Source of the DNA: Bacteroidota bacterium
GTDB lineage: Bacteria; Bacteroidota; Ignavibacteria; UBA10030; UBA8401
Assembly (NCBI GenBank): GCA_035506275.1
Contig: DATJPT010000003.1
Location: forward strand, 176,594-240,593
Length of the DNA: 64,000 nucleotides
Reading direction: 5' to 3'
Shown here: piece by piece, positions 8,260 through 16,896 of the stretch
Layout of the letters: each line of letters opens with the position of its first letter
How positions within the stretch are numbered: the first letter of the stretch is position 1
Program-made: the position numbers and the translations under genes
Notes under the pieces: generated by a model
What the model was told of the DNA's origin: nothing
Databases searched by the model: none
What the model saw: the letters and a program-made list of their open reading frames with translations, nothing else

Positions 8260-8703
8260 GTGAAGAGAATGCAATTTGTAGACACTGGTCTGGCAACTGT
8301 ACTCAAAGTCAAGAAGTATCAGGAAAAGAAGGCGCACGAAGAACTCGTTCATCTCCTTCGCTCAAAAGACGTCGAACAGGCGGCGCTCTCCGATCTGAAT
8401 GACCGGAGAGAAAATGCCATGTCGGAGGCGGTGCGCGTTTCAAGGTCCAGGGCGCTGGAATTGCAAACGAGCCGTGCTTTTTTGAAGACCCTTTCGACCG
8501 AAATTCGCCAGAAGGAGAAAAAAGTCAATGAGATCCAGCTTCAGGAGAACGATAAGCGTTCCGAGCTCGTCGAACGAACGCAGTCAAAACAAATGGTAGA
8601 AAATCTCGACCAGCGGAGGCAGGCGGAATTCATACGTGAGGCGGACCGGAAGGAACAACGACTTATCGACGTTCTCGCTCAACGCGTAACTCGGGAGATC
8701 TAG
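8260..8703 (+). CDS. fliJ: Flagellar export chaperone/ATPase stalk FliJ
   Basis: Coiled-coil protein that acts as a gamma-like stalk in the FliI ring and as a chaperone escort. At 147 residues it is almost entirely helical and highly charged, and begins with the family pattern MKRMQF...VLKVKKYQE. The GTG at 8260 is chosen because it gives that pattern; an ATG three codons later (8269) is the alternative. Neither has a strong ribosome site. Identification rests on position, length and coiled-coil character because FliJ sequences diverge. Confidence 0.8.
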   Translation: MKRMQFVDTGLATVLKVKKYQEKKAHEELVHLLRSKDVEQAALSDLNDRRENAMSEAVRVSRSRALELQTSRAFLKTLSTEIRQKEKKVNEIQLQENDKRSELVERTQSKQMVENLDQRRQAEFIREADRKEQRLIDVLAQRVTREI

Positions 8704-8706
8704 GTA

Positions 8707-9243
8707 ATGAAGCCAGCGCTCACATACGTCGTGCTCTGGGTCGTAACGCTTGTGCTTGCAGTGCAGGTGGTTCTGGTTCTCTATTATTTCAAACCGGAGG
8801 CGTTCACGGTGCTGAACAGCCCGCCGGCTGCGCAGGCCGCTCCTCCGCCGAAGCCCGCGGACTCGATCATTGCGAAGGTCGACTCTCTCCGAACCGAACC
8901 GAAGGATTCGGTCTCTTTTGATGTCAAACAAGTGACCGTGGTCTCGGCCTCTAGCGACAGTCTCAAACTGCTCTCCAGCAAACTCAATGCTGAGATCCAA
9001 AAGGAGGAATTGTTGGAGAAAAAAGTGCTCACCCAAACGACCGGCGCCGACAGCGCACACGCGAAAGAAATAAAGGGAACGGCGAAACTCCTGGAGTCTA
9101 TGAGCGCGGAAAATGCGGCGAAAATTCTTCAGAACCTTAAATTGTCGGAAGCGAGACAAGTGCTGATGGCGGTCAAGAAAAAACAGGCCGGGAAGATCCT
9201 CAGCGCGATGGAGCCGAAACTGGCGGCTAAAATGATACGGTAA
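8707..9243 (+). CDS. MotE/FliG-M-like membrane-anchored flagellar protein
   Basis: A 178-residue protein with one N-terminal membrane helix (about 5-27), a Pro/Ala-rich linker, a charged coiled-coil and a C-terminal helical domain (about 118-178) of the MgtE-N/FliG-middle type, with the repeated pattern LLESMSAENAAKILQNL...KAGKILSAMEPKLAAKMI-like spacing. Proteins of this build next to fliJ and fliK are known as MotE in epsilonproteobacteria (a chaperone for the periplasmic MotC stator scaffold) and YlxF in Bacillus. No motC is visible here, so the exact job is unknown. Confidence 0.75.
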   Translation: MKPALTYVVLWVVTLVLAVQVVLVLYYFKPEAFTVLNSPPAAQAAPPPKPADSIIAKVDSLRTEPKDSVSFDVKQVTVVSASSDSLKLLSSKLNAEIQKEELLEKKVLTQTTGADSAHAKEIKGTAKLLESMSAENAAKILQNLKLSEARQVLMAVKKKQAGKILSAMEPKLAAKMIR

Positions 9244-9261
9244 TCATTGCACAGGCAACGG

Positions 9262-12200
9262 ATGACTATCTTAAATATTTTCGGAATGCTCTCTCCTAAC
9301 CAAAAGAACGGCGGCGTTCAAGCGCAGTCAGGTCCGGCGCCCGTTGCTTCTCAGCAGTCGCTCTTTTTGCCGATGCTCCTGCAATTTTTTACGAAAACGC
9401 CGACGATGCCGATCCAACCTGCGGTTTCAGCGCAGCCCGTGACTCAAACAGCACAGCCAGCTGCAGGCAGCGGTCAATCGGCCAAGCCCGCTGCAAACCG
9501 GATCTCCGCTGGTTCCGACACCTCAGTGGCAGGATTAGAATTGCTGGCCAACGGAATGCTCCCTTTGGGAACGGTGATGAATACGATTCAGTATCAGAAG
9601 ATCGACGGCGTCCCGCCACATGACGGATCTCCGGCATCAAACGAAATTGAGAATGCGTTCAATCCCAAATCGATTTTAGGAGATCAATCACCGAAGAAAG
9701 AAATAAGTATTACAGCAGAAATAACGCCGGACACAAAAACCGGTATGCCTTCTTCGTACGCATTGAATGAGTATCCGGGATCACCTTCCCCTGAAACTCC
9801 ATCAAGCGGGAAAACTGAGCAGCCCGAGACGAATACGCTTTTTTCCAATTCTGTTCAATTTTCATCACAGGAAGAGGTGAAGCCGGCTTCTGTTGAGGGA
9901 GGCATTCCTCTTAATGGATTTGAGATTACTCAAAATGCTCCTCTTCATGGAGAAATGCTGAACGATTCCAATCCCTCCTCGAAAATGCTAACGCCCAGGA
10001 CAACGGATTCGGTTTTGTCAGCAGAGACAGTTTCTATCCCACTGGATCCTGATGCATCAGCCTCCAGAACTTCCGGTCTTCCGAATAGACCTCTCGAATT
10101 TCACGTGCCCCGCGCCCAAGCAGCAAATTCAATAGTTCAACAGACGCAGGGGGAAGCTTTAACTGATGAAGCAGCAGAGATCATCCCGCCCAGATGGACT
10201 CCCGGGGAATCGACCCAGCCAACTCGGAGCACAGGGAGTCCGGACCTGTCCATCAGAACAATCATTACGAGTGAATCTTCTGAACGCTCTCCTCGGAATT
10301 CAACGTTGACGTCTACAATATCATCAGGACAGATAATTCAGGGAGCCGCAGTTGACCTGCTTGCTGGTTTGTCCCCCCAAGAGGGGAAGAACATTCAAAC
10401 AATTACGCTCCCTTCGCCGTCATTGGCGAAAAAAGTTCCAAATGCCGATGTCATGCCGCATGGAACGATGACAAGTAAGAGCGTTGCGGATGAGGGTCTC
10501 TCCGATATTACCCCTACAGTTGCAACATCACCTTCCGCTACTATTGGAACAAACCAGGGAACCAAGAACAGGGACGATGGAACAATCGTGCTGACTTCTA
10601 CCGGCCAGGGGAATATTGGAAAGCAGCCAGCGCAAAACGGCGGAATCGAAAATGTGAAGAATGCTATTTCATTGTCGCAAGAGCAGAATAACATTCCCAC
10701 ATCGATCCCCGACGGAACCGACAATATCTTCGATTCATTGTCAAAGGGAATCCGGGGCGATGCTCAACCAAATCCCGTTACAAGCAACGAGAGGGTTGAA
10801 TCTGCGCCTTTCATTGCGCCGGCAGCTCCGCTTACCCAAAATATGCAGGTTGAAGATGTGTCTGAGCCAAAGGGCATCACAAGCAGGGAACCAATTGCCC
10901 AGCAGGTCGACTCATCTTCAAACCTTGGATCACCATCATCTACGGATGCCGGGGAAGATAACGGTGCTCAGCAAGAGATATCTGACCAACAAATCTCTGT
11001 TCCAATTCTTCGATCACCGGCTCCGTTCATTGATGCGGAAGCCCAAAGAGAATTACCGGCACAATTTGGAATTACAGGTCAGACGAATCTTCATTCTCAA
11101 TACGGACGGGAACCTGTTCGGGTATCCGACGTGGAAAGAGACGGGAATGTTTTCACCCCTCGAATCGCTACCGAAATTCCCCCTCAGGAAATTGATCAAC
11201 CCATAACGCCGAACGAAAATATTCCATTAAGGCCCGCGGGATTTAACGTCGATGACAAATCGGTGGGATCGAAGGGGGCATATAATACGGCTCCAGCAGC
11301 AACGAGCGCCCAGCCGCAGCTGTCCCCGCAGCAGACTGAAAATGTCACGCTCATCCCAAATGTGAAGGCTGAACCAATTAAGCCGGCGATGAATACTCTC
11401 CCGGTGGAAAACCCGCATCAGCCGGCAGAACTTCCCAATGATCTAATTTTCGATCCGGAGACAAGTTCAAATGCCGGCAAATTTGAAAGTGCGGCTGATC
11501 TTCCCCCTATGCCGTTGAGTTCAGCCAGCCGATCGATCGACCAGGAATTGGGGGAAAAGTTACCGCAAGCTTTAACGCCCGAACTCTCGGCTAAAACGCA
11601 TCAGAGAGAAGAGTTCCATCCCTCTTCCAGTGTGGCCACTGCAGCTGAGAATGCGGAGACTGCGGTTTCGCCAAAAGAAATGGCCGAGCAGGGGGGTGTT
11701 GCCGTTCAGGAAATGCAAACAGAAGTACAATCACCGGAATTGCCGGTTGATATTGGACTCGTCAATGAAGAGGGACAAGGTGAAGACCCGGCGGTCGAAA
11801 TGCCGACTCTAAAAACTTCAACAGCAACATTCACTTCTGTTCCCCCCGAGATTAAAGCCGCTAAGGGAGAAAATTCACCTTCAATCCCGACAGCGGGTTA
11901 TTTGGACCAAGGGAGATCGGGAGGCACGCAATCAACCTCGACCGCGCTGCCTGTTGCTCAAAACGAGATCGATCCTATAAACATCCGTCCGGATTCGGCG
12001 CAGAATGATACTGGTACGGTACCGAACGCAGGCGCCGTCGGGAAAATGGGGGGGAAGAATCTTTCCCAGGCTCCGGCCCCTAAAAAAACAGAAGCATCCC
12101 CTGTCCTCTCGGAAATTTCAAGCCCCTTCAAAAATCAGAAGGAGATCGAACCTGAGAACACGATTCGCCATGACGGAGCTCCAACACCCGTCAATCATCC

Positions 12201-13038
12201 TGATGTGAACGGCAAAATTGATAAGGGAGAAGAACCGGAGGCGCACGTGTCTGCAATGAACGAACTGGCCCCATCGACAGAACCGGCAAAGAACGGGACG
12301 CAAGGAGGAAACGATCGGAATTCAACCTCGAATGGCCAGCTTCATTCTCAAGGAAAAATTTCCGGCGCTCCCGCACAGCCGGCCGAATTCGATCAGGCCG
12401 TTCCGACTCCGGAGAATGTGTCATCTAAAACAGAACCAGTTATTTCTATGGCGTCGAATAACCAGAACAAGAACGCCGGCATCCCGGCATCACAGACCGA
12501 ACTCCTCTCTAAGTTGGCGAACCAAGTTTCCGGTTTGCACAGCCCGTCGATCGCGGCTTTTCGTTCTGAACCGGCGGTCAAAGGAGGATCCAGCGCCTCT
12601 TCCCCGCAAGCCGGCCTGCTCCCAGGCAACTTGGAACAGTCGATCATGGACCAGGTGTCGAAAAGCCTTGCAGCAAATTTCAAGAATAACTCTTCCGAGA
12701 TTCGCATTACAATGAAGCCCGAATCTTTGGGGGAAGTGACCATGAAAGTGAAAATGGACGACGGCAAGGTGTCGGCACAAATTGATGTCAGCAACGCGAA
12801 TGTCAAGGCCGTGCTCGATACGAACGTAGCGCAGTTGCGGGACACGCTTCTTTCGAAGGGGATCGATGTGCATCGGATCGACGTTGTGGCGGACGGCCAG
12901 ACGGCGTTCGGGGGCTCTTCCGAAGAAAGCAAATCGAAGCGGCAGGCGAATGAGAAGAATGCGTCGGGAGCCAATGCAGTCGAGCAGTACGAATCCCTCC
13001 GGACAATGGGATACAATACTATCGAATTAATCATGTAA
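9262..13038 (+). CDS. fliK: Very long flagellar hook-length control protein FliK
   Basis: Exported molecular ruler that measures hook length and switches export from hook to filament proteins by touching FlhB. The C-terminal domain (about residues 1130-1212) is clearly FliK-type: IRITMKPESLGEVTMKVKMD, then a helix ending in LRDTLLSKGIDVHRIDVV. The first 1100 residues are low-complexity (Pro, Ser, Thr, Gln, Glu, Asn) with no folded domain. At about 1258 residues it is roughly three times the usual length. The ATG at 9262 is used rather than a TTG five codons earlier. It sits directly before flgD and flgE, the proteins it measures. Confidence 0.92.
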   Translation: MTILNIFGMLSPNQKNGGVQAQSGPAPVASQQSLFLPMLLQFFTKTPTMPIQPAVSAQPVTQTAQPAAGSGQSAKPAANRISAGSDTSVAGLELLANGMLPLGTVMNTIQYQKIDGVPPHDGSPASNEIENAFNPKSILGDQSPKKEISITAEITPDTKTGMPSSYALNEYPGSPSPETPSSGKTEQPETNTLFSNSVQFSSQEEVKPASVEGGIPLNGFEITQNAPLHGEMLNDSNPSSKMLTPRTTDSVLSAETVSIPLDPDASASRTSGLPNRPLEFHVPRAQAANSIVQQTQGEALTDEAAEIIPPRWTPGESTQPTRSTGSPDLSIRTIITSESSERSPRNSTLTSTISSGQIIQGAAVDLLAGLSPQEGKNIQTITLPSPSLAKKVPNADVMPHGTMTSKSVADEGLSDITPTVATSPSATIGTNQGTKNRDDGTIVLTSTGQGNIGKQPAQNGGIENVKNAISLSQEQNNIPTSIPDGTDNIFDSLSKGIRGDAQPNPVTSNERVESAPFIAPAAPLTQNMQVEDVSEPKGITSREPIAQQVDSSSNLGSPSSTDAGEDNGAQQEISDQQISVPILRSPAPFIDAEAQRELPAQFGITGQTNLHSQYGREPVRVSDVERDGNVFTPRIATEIPPQEIDQPITPNENIPLRPAGFNVDDKSVGSKGAYNTAPAATSAQPQLSPQQTENVTLIPNVKAEPIKPAMNTLPVENPHQPAELPNDLIFDPETSSNAGKFESAADLPPMPLSSASRSIDQELGEKLPQALTPELSAKTHQREEFHPSSSVATAAENAETAVSPKEMAEQGGVAVQEMQTEVQSPELPVDIGLVNEEGQGEDPAVEMPTLKTSTATFTSVPPEIKAAKGENSPSIPTAGYLDQGRSGGTQSTSTALPVAQNEIDPINIRPDSAQNDTGTVPNAGAVGKMGGKNLSQAPAPKKTEASPVLSEISSPFKNQKEIEPENTIRHDGAPTPVNHPDVNGKIDKGEEPEAHVSAMNELAPSTEPAKNGTQGGNDRNSTSNGQLHSQGKISGAPAQPAEFDQAVPTPENVSSKTEPVISMASNNQNKNAGIPASQTELLSKLANQVSGLHSPSIAAFRSEPAVKGGSSASSPQAGLLPGNLEQSIMDQVSKSLAANFKNNSSEIRITMKPESLGEVTMKVKMDDGKVSAQIDVSNANVKAVLDTNVAQLRDTLLSKGIDVHRIDVVADGQTAFGGSSEESKSKRQANEKNASGANAVEQYESLRTMGYNTIELIM

Positions 13039-13049
13039 AGGAGAGAGCC

Positions 13050-13742
13050 ATGTCTACATCAGTGCAATCCGCCAGCTCGTTGTTGTCATCCGGTTCGCCG
13101 GCCGCTTCCTCGGCCCAAAGCAGCACAACACCGGTGCTGGGAGAAGATGATTTCCTGAAACTATTGACGCAGCAGATGCAGTATCAGGATCCGATGGATC
13201 CGATGAACGGAACGGAGTTCGCCTCACAGCTTGCGCAGTTCAGTTCCGTGCAGGAGTTGACGAACATCAATACCGAGTTAGGGCAGAGCATCACTGCCAA
13301 TACTGTTCTGACGCAGTCCATTAACAACGACCTTGCTGCGACCTTTATCGGCAAAGATGTGCGCGCGACCACGAATGCGTTCCAGTACAGCGGATCCGGA
13401 GATATGAAACTCGGGTATACGCTTCCGTCCGCGGCAAATACGGTCACGGTGAGCATTATGGACGGATCGGGAAACGTCGTAAAGACGATCCAGAGCGCTC
13501 CGACCGGCAGCGGCGACCAGACGTTCTCATGGGACGGGACGGACGATTCGGGGCAGCAACTGGGTTCTGGAAATTACACCTTCTCGGTTCAGGCGACGGA
13601 CAGCAACGGCGCATCGATCACTGCATCGCCGTACATCTATGGAACCGTGACCGGCGTTCAATTCAATTCAAGCGGCACAGCGTTTGTTGTCGATGGAACG
13701 CAAGTTCCGCTTTCTGACATTCTTGAAATCATGCAAGAGTAA
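13050..13742 (+). CDS. flgD: Flagellar hook-capping protein FlgD
   Basis: Scaffold that caps the growing hook while FlgE subunits add. At 230 residues it has the N-terminal signature GEDDFLKLLTQQMQYQDPMD (about 31-50), followed by the NGTEFASQLAQFSSVQEL segment, a tudor-like part, and a FlgD Ig-like domain (about 120-210) with TFSWDGTDDSGQQLGSGNYT. Start ATG has a good AAGGAGAG ribosome site. It is immediately between fliK and a flagellar-operon protein, upstream of flgE. Confidence 0.95.
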   Translation: MSTSVQSASSLLSSGSPAASSAQSSTTPVLGEDDFLKLLTQQMQYQDPMDPMNGTEFASQLAQFSSVQELTNINTELGQSITANTVLTQSINNDLAATFIGKDVRATTNAFQYSGSGDMKLGYTLPSAANTVTVSIMDGSGNVVKTIQSAPTGSGDQTFSWDGTDDSGQQLGSGNYTFSVQATDSNGASITASPYIYGTVTGVQFNSSGTAFVVDGTQVPLSDILEIMQE

Positions 13743-13746
13743 GGTT

Positions 13747-14133
13747 ATGGCAGAGACAATCAATGGAGTGAACGTACCATTCCTTCCTGTCGGAGGTATG
13801 GATGGTTTGAAGGAACGTCCGGCAATTGCGGTGCCGGAAGAGCGTTCATTCGAAACCGTTCTCTCGAAGGAATTGAACGGGCTGAAATTTTCCAAACATG
13901 CACAGCAGCGGCTCGACTCGCGGAACATCCAGTTAAGCGACGACGATATGGCCAATCTCTCGAGCGCTGTCACGAAGGCCGATGAGAAAGGAGCGAAGGA
14001 TTCTTTGGTCCTGATGCGGGAAATGGCGTTCGTCGTGAGCGTCAAGAATCGGACGGTCATTACCGCAATGGACAGCGCGAACATGAAGGACAACGTGTTC
14101 ACGAACATCGACAGCGCAATTATTGCGTCATGA
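13747..14133 (+). CDS. Flagellar operon protein of the TIGR02530 type
   Basis: A 128-residue protein of the small family found between flgD and flgE in many bacteria. The diagnostic core runs from LKFSKHAQQRLDSRNI (about 44-59) through a helix to MAFVVSVKNRTVITAMD (about 95-111). Its function is unknown; it is presumed to help hook assembly. The ATG at 13747 directly follows the flgD stop with AAGG just before it; longer in-frame starts lie within flgD and were not used. Confidence 0.85.
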   Translation: MAETINGVNVPFLPVGGMDGLKERPAIAVPEERSFETVLSKELNGLKFSKHAQQRLDSRNIQLSDDDMANLSSAVTKADEKGAKDSLVLMREMAFVVSVKNRTVITAMDSANMKDNVFTNIDSAIIAS

Positions 14134-14169
14134 GTTGCTGTAATATTAATTCACTAATCAACTAAACGG

Positions 14170-14275
14170 GCTGGACTTCAGCAGACCGCGTGGGCGGCAC
14201 GCTGAGGAAGCCCTCCTGCCGAACCGAATGACAGAGGTTCGGCAAACAAACGCAACACATACCTTAGGAGGGTAT
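14170..14275 (+). promoter_or_regulatory. Structured leader of flgE with mutually exclusive hairpins
   Basis: The 147-base gap before flgE contains four foldable segments. Hairpin 1: GCTG/CAGC at 14170-14182. Hairpin 2: GGCA 14196-14199 with TGCC 14217-14220, plus GAGG 14204-14207 with CCTC 14212-14215. Hairpin 3: a perfect 9-bp stem, TGCCGAACC 14217-14225 with GGTTCGGCA 14236-14244. Hairpin 4: ATACC 14259-14263 with GGTAT 14271-14275, holding the AGGAG ribosome site in its loop. Hairpins 2 and 3 compete for the same TGCC. No T-tract follows hairpin 3, so it is not a standard terminator. GGA triplets in or near loops (14173, 14206, 14267) would suit CsrA. Confidence 0.5.
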
Positions 14276-14280
14276 ATACT

Positions 14281-15900
14281 ATGGCATTTCTTAGATCTCT
14301 CTTCGCCGGCGTTTCCGGATTGCAGAACAATCAATTAATGATGGATGTGATCGGGAACAACATCGCCAACATCAACACCATCGGATTCAAAGCAAGCAGG
14401 GCAACGTTCGGAGAAGCATTCGCGCAGACGCTCCAAAGCGCGACGCAGCCGGAAAACGGCAATGGAGGAACGAACGCCATCCAGGTCGGTCTCGGGGTTG
14501 CAGTGAACACCGTGGACACGGAATTCACCCAGGGCACATTGCAATCGACCGGAGTTTCGACCGACCTTGCAATTCAGGGCAACGGGTTCTTTGCCGTCAG
14601 CCTCAACGGCCAGACGCATTACACACGGGTAGGAACATTCCAGCTCGATGCGAACGGTGACCTGGTCAATCCCGGGTCGGGAGCGATCCTGCAGGGATCG
14701 CTGGCGTCGTCAAGCGGTGTCATTACTCCTGGCAGCGCACTCCAAAATCTGCAGATCGACTTGCACGAAATTTCCCCCGCAAAAGCGACCACGAGCGTCA
14801 AGCTTGCCGGTAATCTTGATTCGACGGCAACGGTGGCCAATGCCGACCTGACGGGCAATATCGACTCCGGAACGGCTGTCGGCGGAACCGTCAACCAGAC
14901 ATTCAACGTGACCGACGATTTCGGAACAACGCATGCCGTGACGCTGACGCTGACGAAGACGGCCGCCAACACCTGGAGCGTGGCAACGGCAGATCCAAGC
15001 GGAACGATTGTCGGCGGAACCGGGACAGCGACCTTCGATCCCGCAACCGGCGCATTGACAGCATTTACTCCTGCAAATATTACCATCAAGCCGACAGACA
15101 ACGCTCCGTCAATTTCTGTCAACATCACCTCTACCGGGTTGACGCAATCCGCCGGTGCAAGTACTTTCGCGGCGGACCTCTCGAAAGAAGCTGATTCGAC
15201 GAATGCCTCGATCACCGTGTACGATTCGTTGGGAAACGCGCACACGCTTTCGGTGAAGTTCACAAAAACGTCCACATCGAACGAGTGGACGTGGTCGGCC
15301 GAGGCGCCGGTTCCAGCGGCGATCGCCGGCGGACAAACCGGAAAGATCGACTTTAATGCGGACGGCACGCTGAAATCGTTCACTTACGACGACGGCTCAT
15401 CCGCCCTCAAAATCAACCCGAACGATGGTGCTTCGGCCATGGCGATCGACTTGAGCGCGGGGACACTGAACGCGTTCGGCGGCATAACGCAGACCAGCGG
15501 AACGTCGACGATCTCTCCGCAGTCGCAGGACGGCTATGCCTCCGGCACGCTGAGCGGGGTTTCGGTCGACCAAAGCGGAAAGATCCTTGGCACGTTTACC
15601 AACGGCACCAACGTCACGATGGGGCAGGTGATGCTTGCAACGTTCAACAACCCGAACGGGCTGACGAACGCGGGGGGCAACATGTTCGATGCCTCCCCGA
15701 ACTCCGGCTCGGCGACCATCGCTCCGGCCGGCGGCGCTTCCAACTCGACGATCGTTTCCGGCTCTCTTGAGGAATCGAATGTCGACCTTGCGCAGGAATT
15801 CACCAACATGATCACGGCGCAGCGCGGATTCCAGGCCAGCGCACGCGTGATTACAGTGGCGGACCAGTTCCTCGATGAAGTTGTCAGCTTGAAGAGGTAA
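14281..15900 (+). CDS. flgE: Flagellar hook protein FlgE, enlarged middle domain
   Basis: Main subunit of the hook. N-terminus is canonical (SLFAGVSGLQNNQLMMDVIG, then NNIANINTIGFKASR) and so is the C-terminus (SGSLEESNVDLAQEFTNMIT, then AQRGFQASARVITVADQFL). At 539 residues it is longer than enteric FlgE (about 400). The excess is in the middle, where two similar segments occur at about 200-295 and 305-405: each starts with a VxDxxGxxH motif followed by beta-strands (FNVTDDFGTTHAVTLTLTKT and ITVYDSLGNAHTLSVKFTKT). Strong AGGAGGG ribosome site eight bases before the ATG. Confidence 0.96.
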   Translation: MAFLRSLFAGVSGLQNNQLMMDVIGNNIANINTIGFKASRATFGEAFAQTLQSATQPENGNGGTNAIQVGLGVAVNTVDTEFTQGTLQSTGVSTDLAIQGNGFFAVSLNGQTHYTRVGTFQLDANGDLVNPGSGAILQGSLASSSGVITPGSALQNLQIDLHEISPAKATTSVKLAGNLDSTATVANADLTGNIDSGTAVGGTVNQTFNVTDDFGTTHAVTLTLTKTAANTWSVATADPSGTIVGGTGTATFDPATGALTAFTPANITIKPTDNAPSISVNITSTGLTQSAGASTFAADLSKEADSTNASITVYDSLGNAHTLSVKFTKTSTSNEWTWSAEAPVPAAIAGGQTGKIDFNADGTLKSFTYDDGSSALKINPNDGASAMAIDLSAGTLNAFGGITQTSGTSTISPQSQDGYASGTLSGVSVDQSGKILGTFTNGTNVTMGQVMLATFNNPNGLTNAGGNMFDASPNSGSATIAPAGGASNSTIVSGSLEESNVDLAQEFTNMITAQRGFQASARVITVADQFLDEVVSLKR

Positions 15901-15906
15901 TGTGAT

Positions 15907-15939
15907 GGGCGGGCGGTTCCCGCGCGGGATCGCCCGCCC
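15907..15939 (+). terminator. Strong GC-rich hairpin after flgE, possible terminator
   Basis: Perfect 9-bp stem GGGCGGGCG (15907-15915) with CGCCCGCCC (15931-15939); the loop itself contains the palindrome TCCCGCGCGGGA. It begins six bases after the flgE stop and is followed by GTCTTAATG, which is only weakly T-rich. It could terminate, attenuate, or protect the flgE mRNA 3' end. Confidence 0.55.
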
Positions 15940-15968
15940 GTCTTAATGTCTACAGTGAAGGGACAACA

Positions 15969-16175
15969 ATGATCGAAGTGACAAGGCTTCAGAATCAAAA
16001 AATTGTCGTAAACGCCGACCTTATCGAGTTCGTGGAAGTAACACCCGACACCATGATCTCGACGACCACCGGAAAGAAATTCCTGGTGAAAGAATCTGCG
16101 GATGAAGTGATCAAAAAGGTTGTAGCGTATCGCCGCCGGTGTTTGATCATGAATTTGGGGAAGAAGAAAAAGTGA
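15969..16175 (+). CDS. flbD: FlbD family flagellar protein
   Basis: A 68-residue protein of the small FlbD family found between flgE and motA/fliL in many flagellar operons (unrelated to the Caulobacter regulator of the same name). Diagnostic features: MIEVTRLQNQKIVVNADLIE at 1-20, followed by TPDTMISTTTGKKFLVKESA and a basic tail. Function is unsettled. Here it is followed not by motAB, as often seen, but by fliL after a 176-base gap with its own promoter. Confidence 0.9.
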   Translation: MIEVTRLQNQKIVVNADLIEFVEVTPDTMISTTTGKKFLVKESADEVIKKVVAYRRRCLIMNLGKKKK

Positions 16176-16189
16176 AGCACGGAGAGGAT

Positions 16190-16216
16190 TATTCTCCATC
16201 TGTACACTATTCTCCA
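16190..16216 (+). repeat. Direct repeat TATTCTCCA upstream of the fliL promoter
   Basis: Two identical 9-base copies at 16190-16198 and 16208-16216, 18 bases apart start to start. The first is also part of an inverted repeat (GGAGA 16181-16185, TCTCC 16193-16197). They lie about 95-120 bases upstream of the -24 element at 16309, where an enhancer-binding protein would be expected to bind. Activator-site function is inferred from position only. Confidence 0.35.
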
Positions 16217-16308
16217 CCAGCCGTGTGATCGTCTTTACCTGCAGTACCGCTCTCTCCCGTATACCTCAGTATTTCCTCGTTTTTAAGTCAATTTTGCGTA
16301 AAAACAGA

Positions 16309-16323
16309 TGGCACATGATTTGC
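16309..16323 (+). promoter_or_regulatory. Candidate sigma-54 (RpoN) promoter for the fliL operon
   Basis: TGGCACATGATTTGC fits the sigma-54 consensus at all core positions: TGGCAC at -24, TTGC at -12, ten bases between GG and GC. Expected start near 16335, 17 bases before the fliL ATG. It would drive fliL-fliM-fliN-fliO-fliP-fliQ-fliR-flhB-flhA-flhF-flhG. Confidence 0.78.
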
Positions 16324-16351
16324 CGATTGTAAAAGAAAACAATCGGACACC

Positions 16352-16885
16352 ATGGCTAAAGAATTTACTCCCCAAAATCAACCGGCAGCTCAGAACGCAG
16401 CGCCGGCGCCAGCGCCATCCCCCTCTTTCTTCTCAAAAAAGACCCTTATGATCGGGATCCCGATCTTTGTCGTGCAATTGGCCATTGTCTATTTCCTCAT
16501 GGTGAAATTCATCGCAGCGCCGCCTCATGCCGACGCGGCTGCGCAGAAAACGGAAGAAGAGGCGCAAAAAGGGGAAACCGCGACGCAGAATATTTTTCTT
16601 ATCAAAGATGTGATCATCAATCCGGCGGGAACCAACGGAACGCGTTTCCTTCTGACGACCGTCGGCATCGAAGTCTCCACACCGGAGGCGCAGCAGGAAC
16701 TTGAAAAAAAGGAGGTCCAGGTACGGGATCTTCTCAATTCGATATTGACGAGCAAAGGATTGAATGAATTGGTCAACATCGATCAGCGTGAACTTCTTCG
16801 GGGAGAGATCTCGAAAAAGGTCGGTGAGCTTCTCAAGGCGGGCAAGCTCCGGAACGTCTATTTCAGCAAGTTCATCATCCAATAA
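16352..16885 (+). CDS. fliL: Flagellar basal body-associated protein FliL
   Basis: Inner-membrane protein around the motor that supports stator function. At 177 residues it has an N-terminal Pro/Ala-rich cytoplasmic tail, one membrane helix (about 31-53, LMIGIPIFVVQLAIVYFLMV), and a periplasmic domain with the family pattern FLLTTVGIEVSTPEAQQELE and a C-terminal NVYFSKFIIQ. The ATG at 16352 has no clear ribosome site. It leads the operon that continues with fliM. Confidence 0.93.
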   Translation: MAKEFTPQNQPAAQNAAPAPAPSPSFFSKKTLMIGIPIFVVQLAIVYFLMVKFIAAPPHADAAAQKTEEEAQKGETATQNIFLIKDVIINPAGTNGTRFLLTTVGIEVSTPEAQQELEKKEVQVRDLLNSILTSKGLNELVNIDQRELLRGEISKKVGELLKAGKLRNVYFSKFIIQ

Positions 16886-16896
16886 GGTTCGGCACA

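Noticed and set aside
14134..14280. Known cyclic di-GMP (GEMM-I/II) riboswitch before flgE
   Set aside because: Core motifs that I remember for these classes are not present; only the presence of hairpins is similar.
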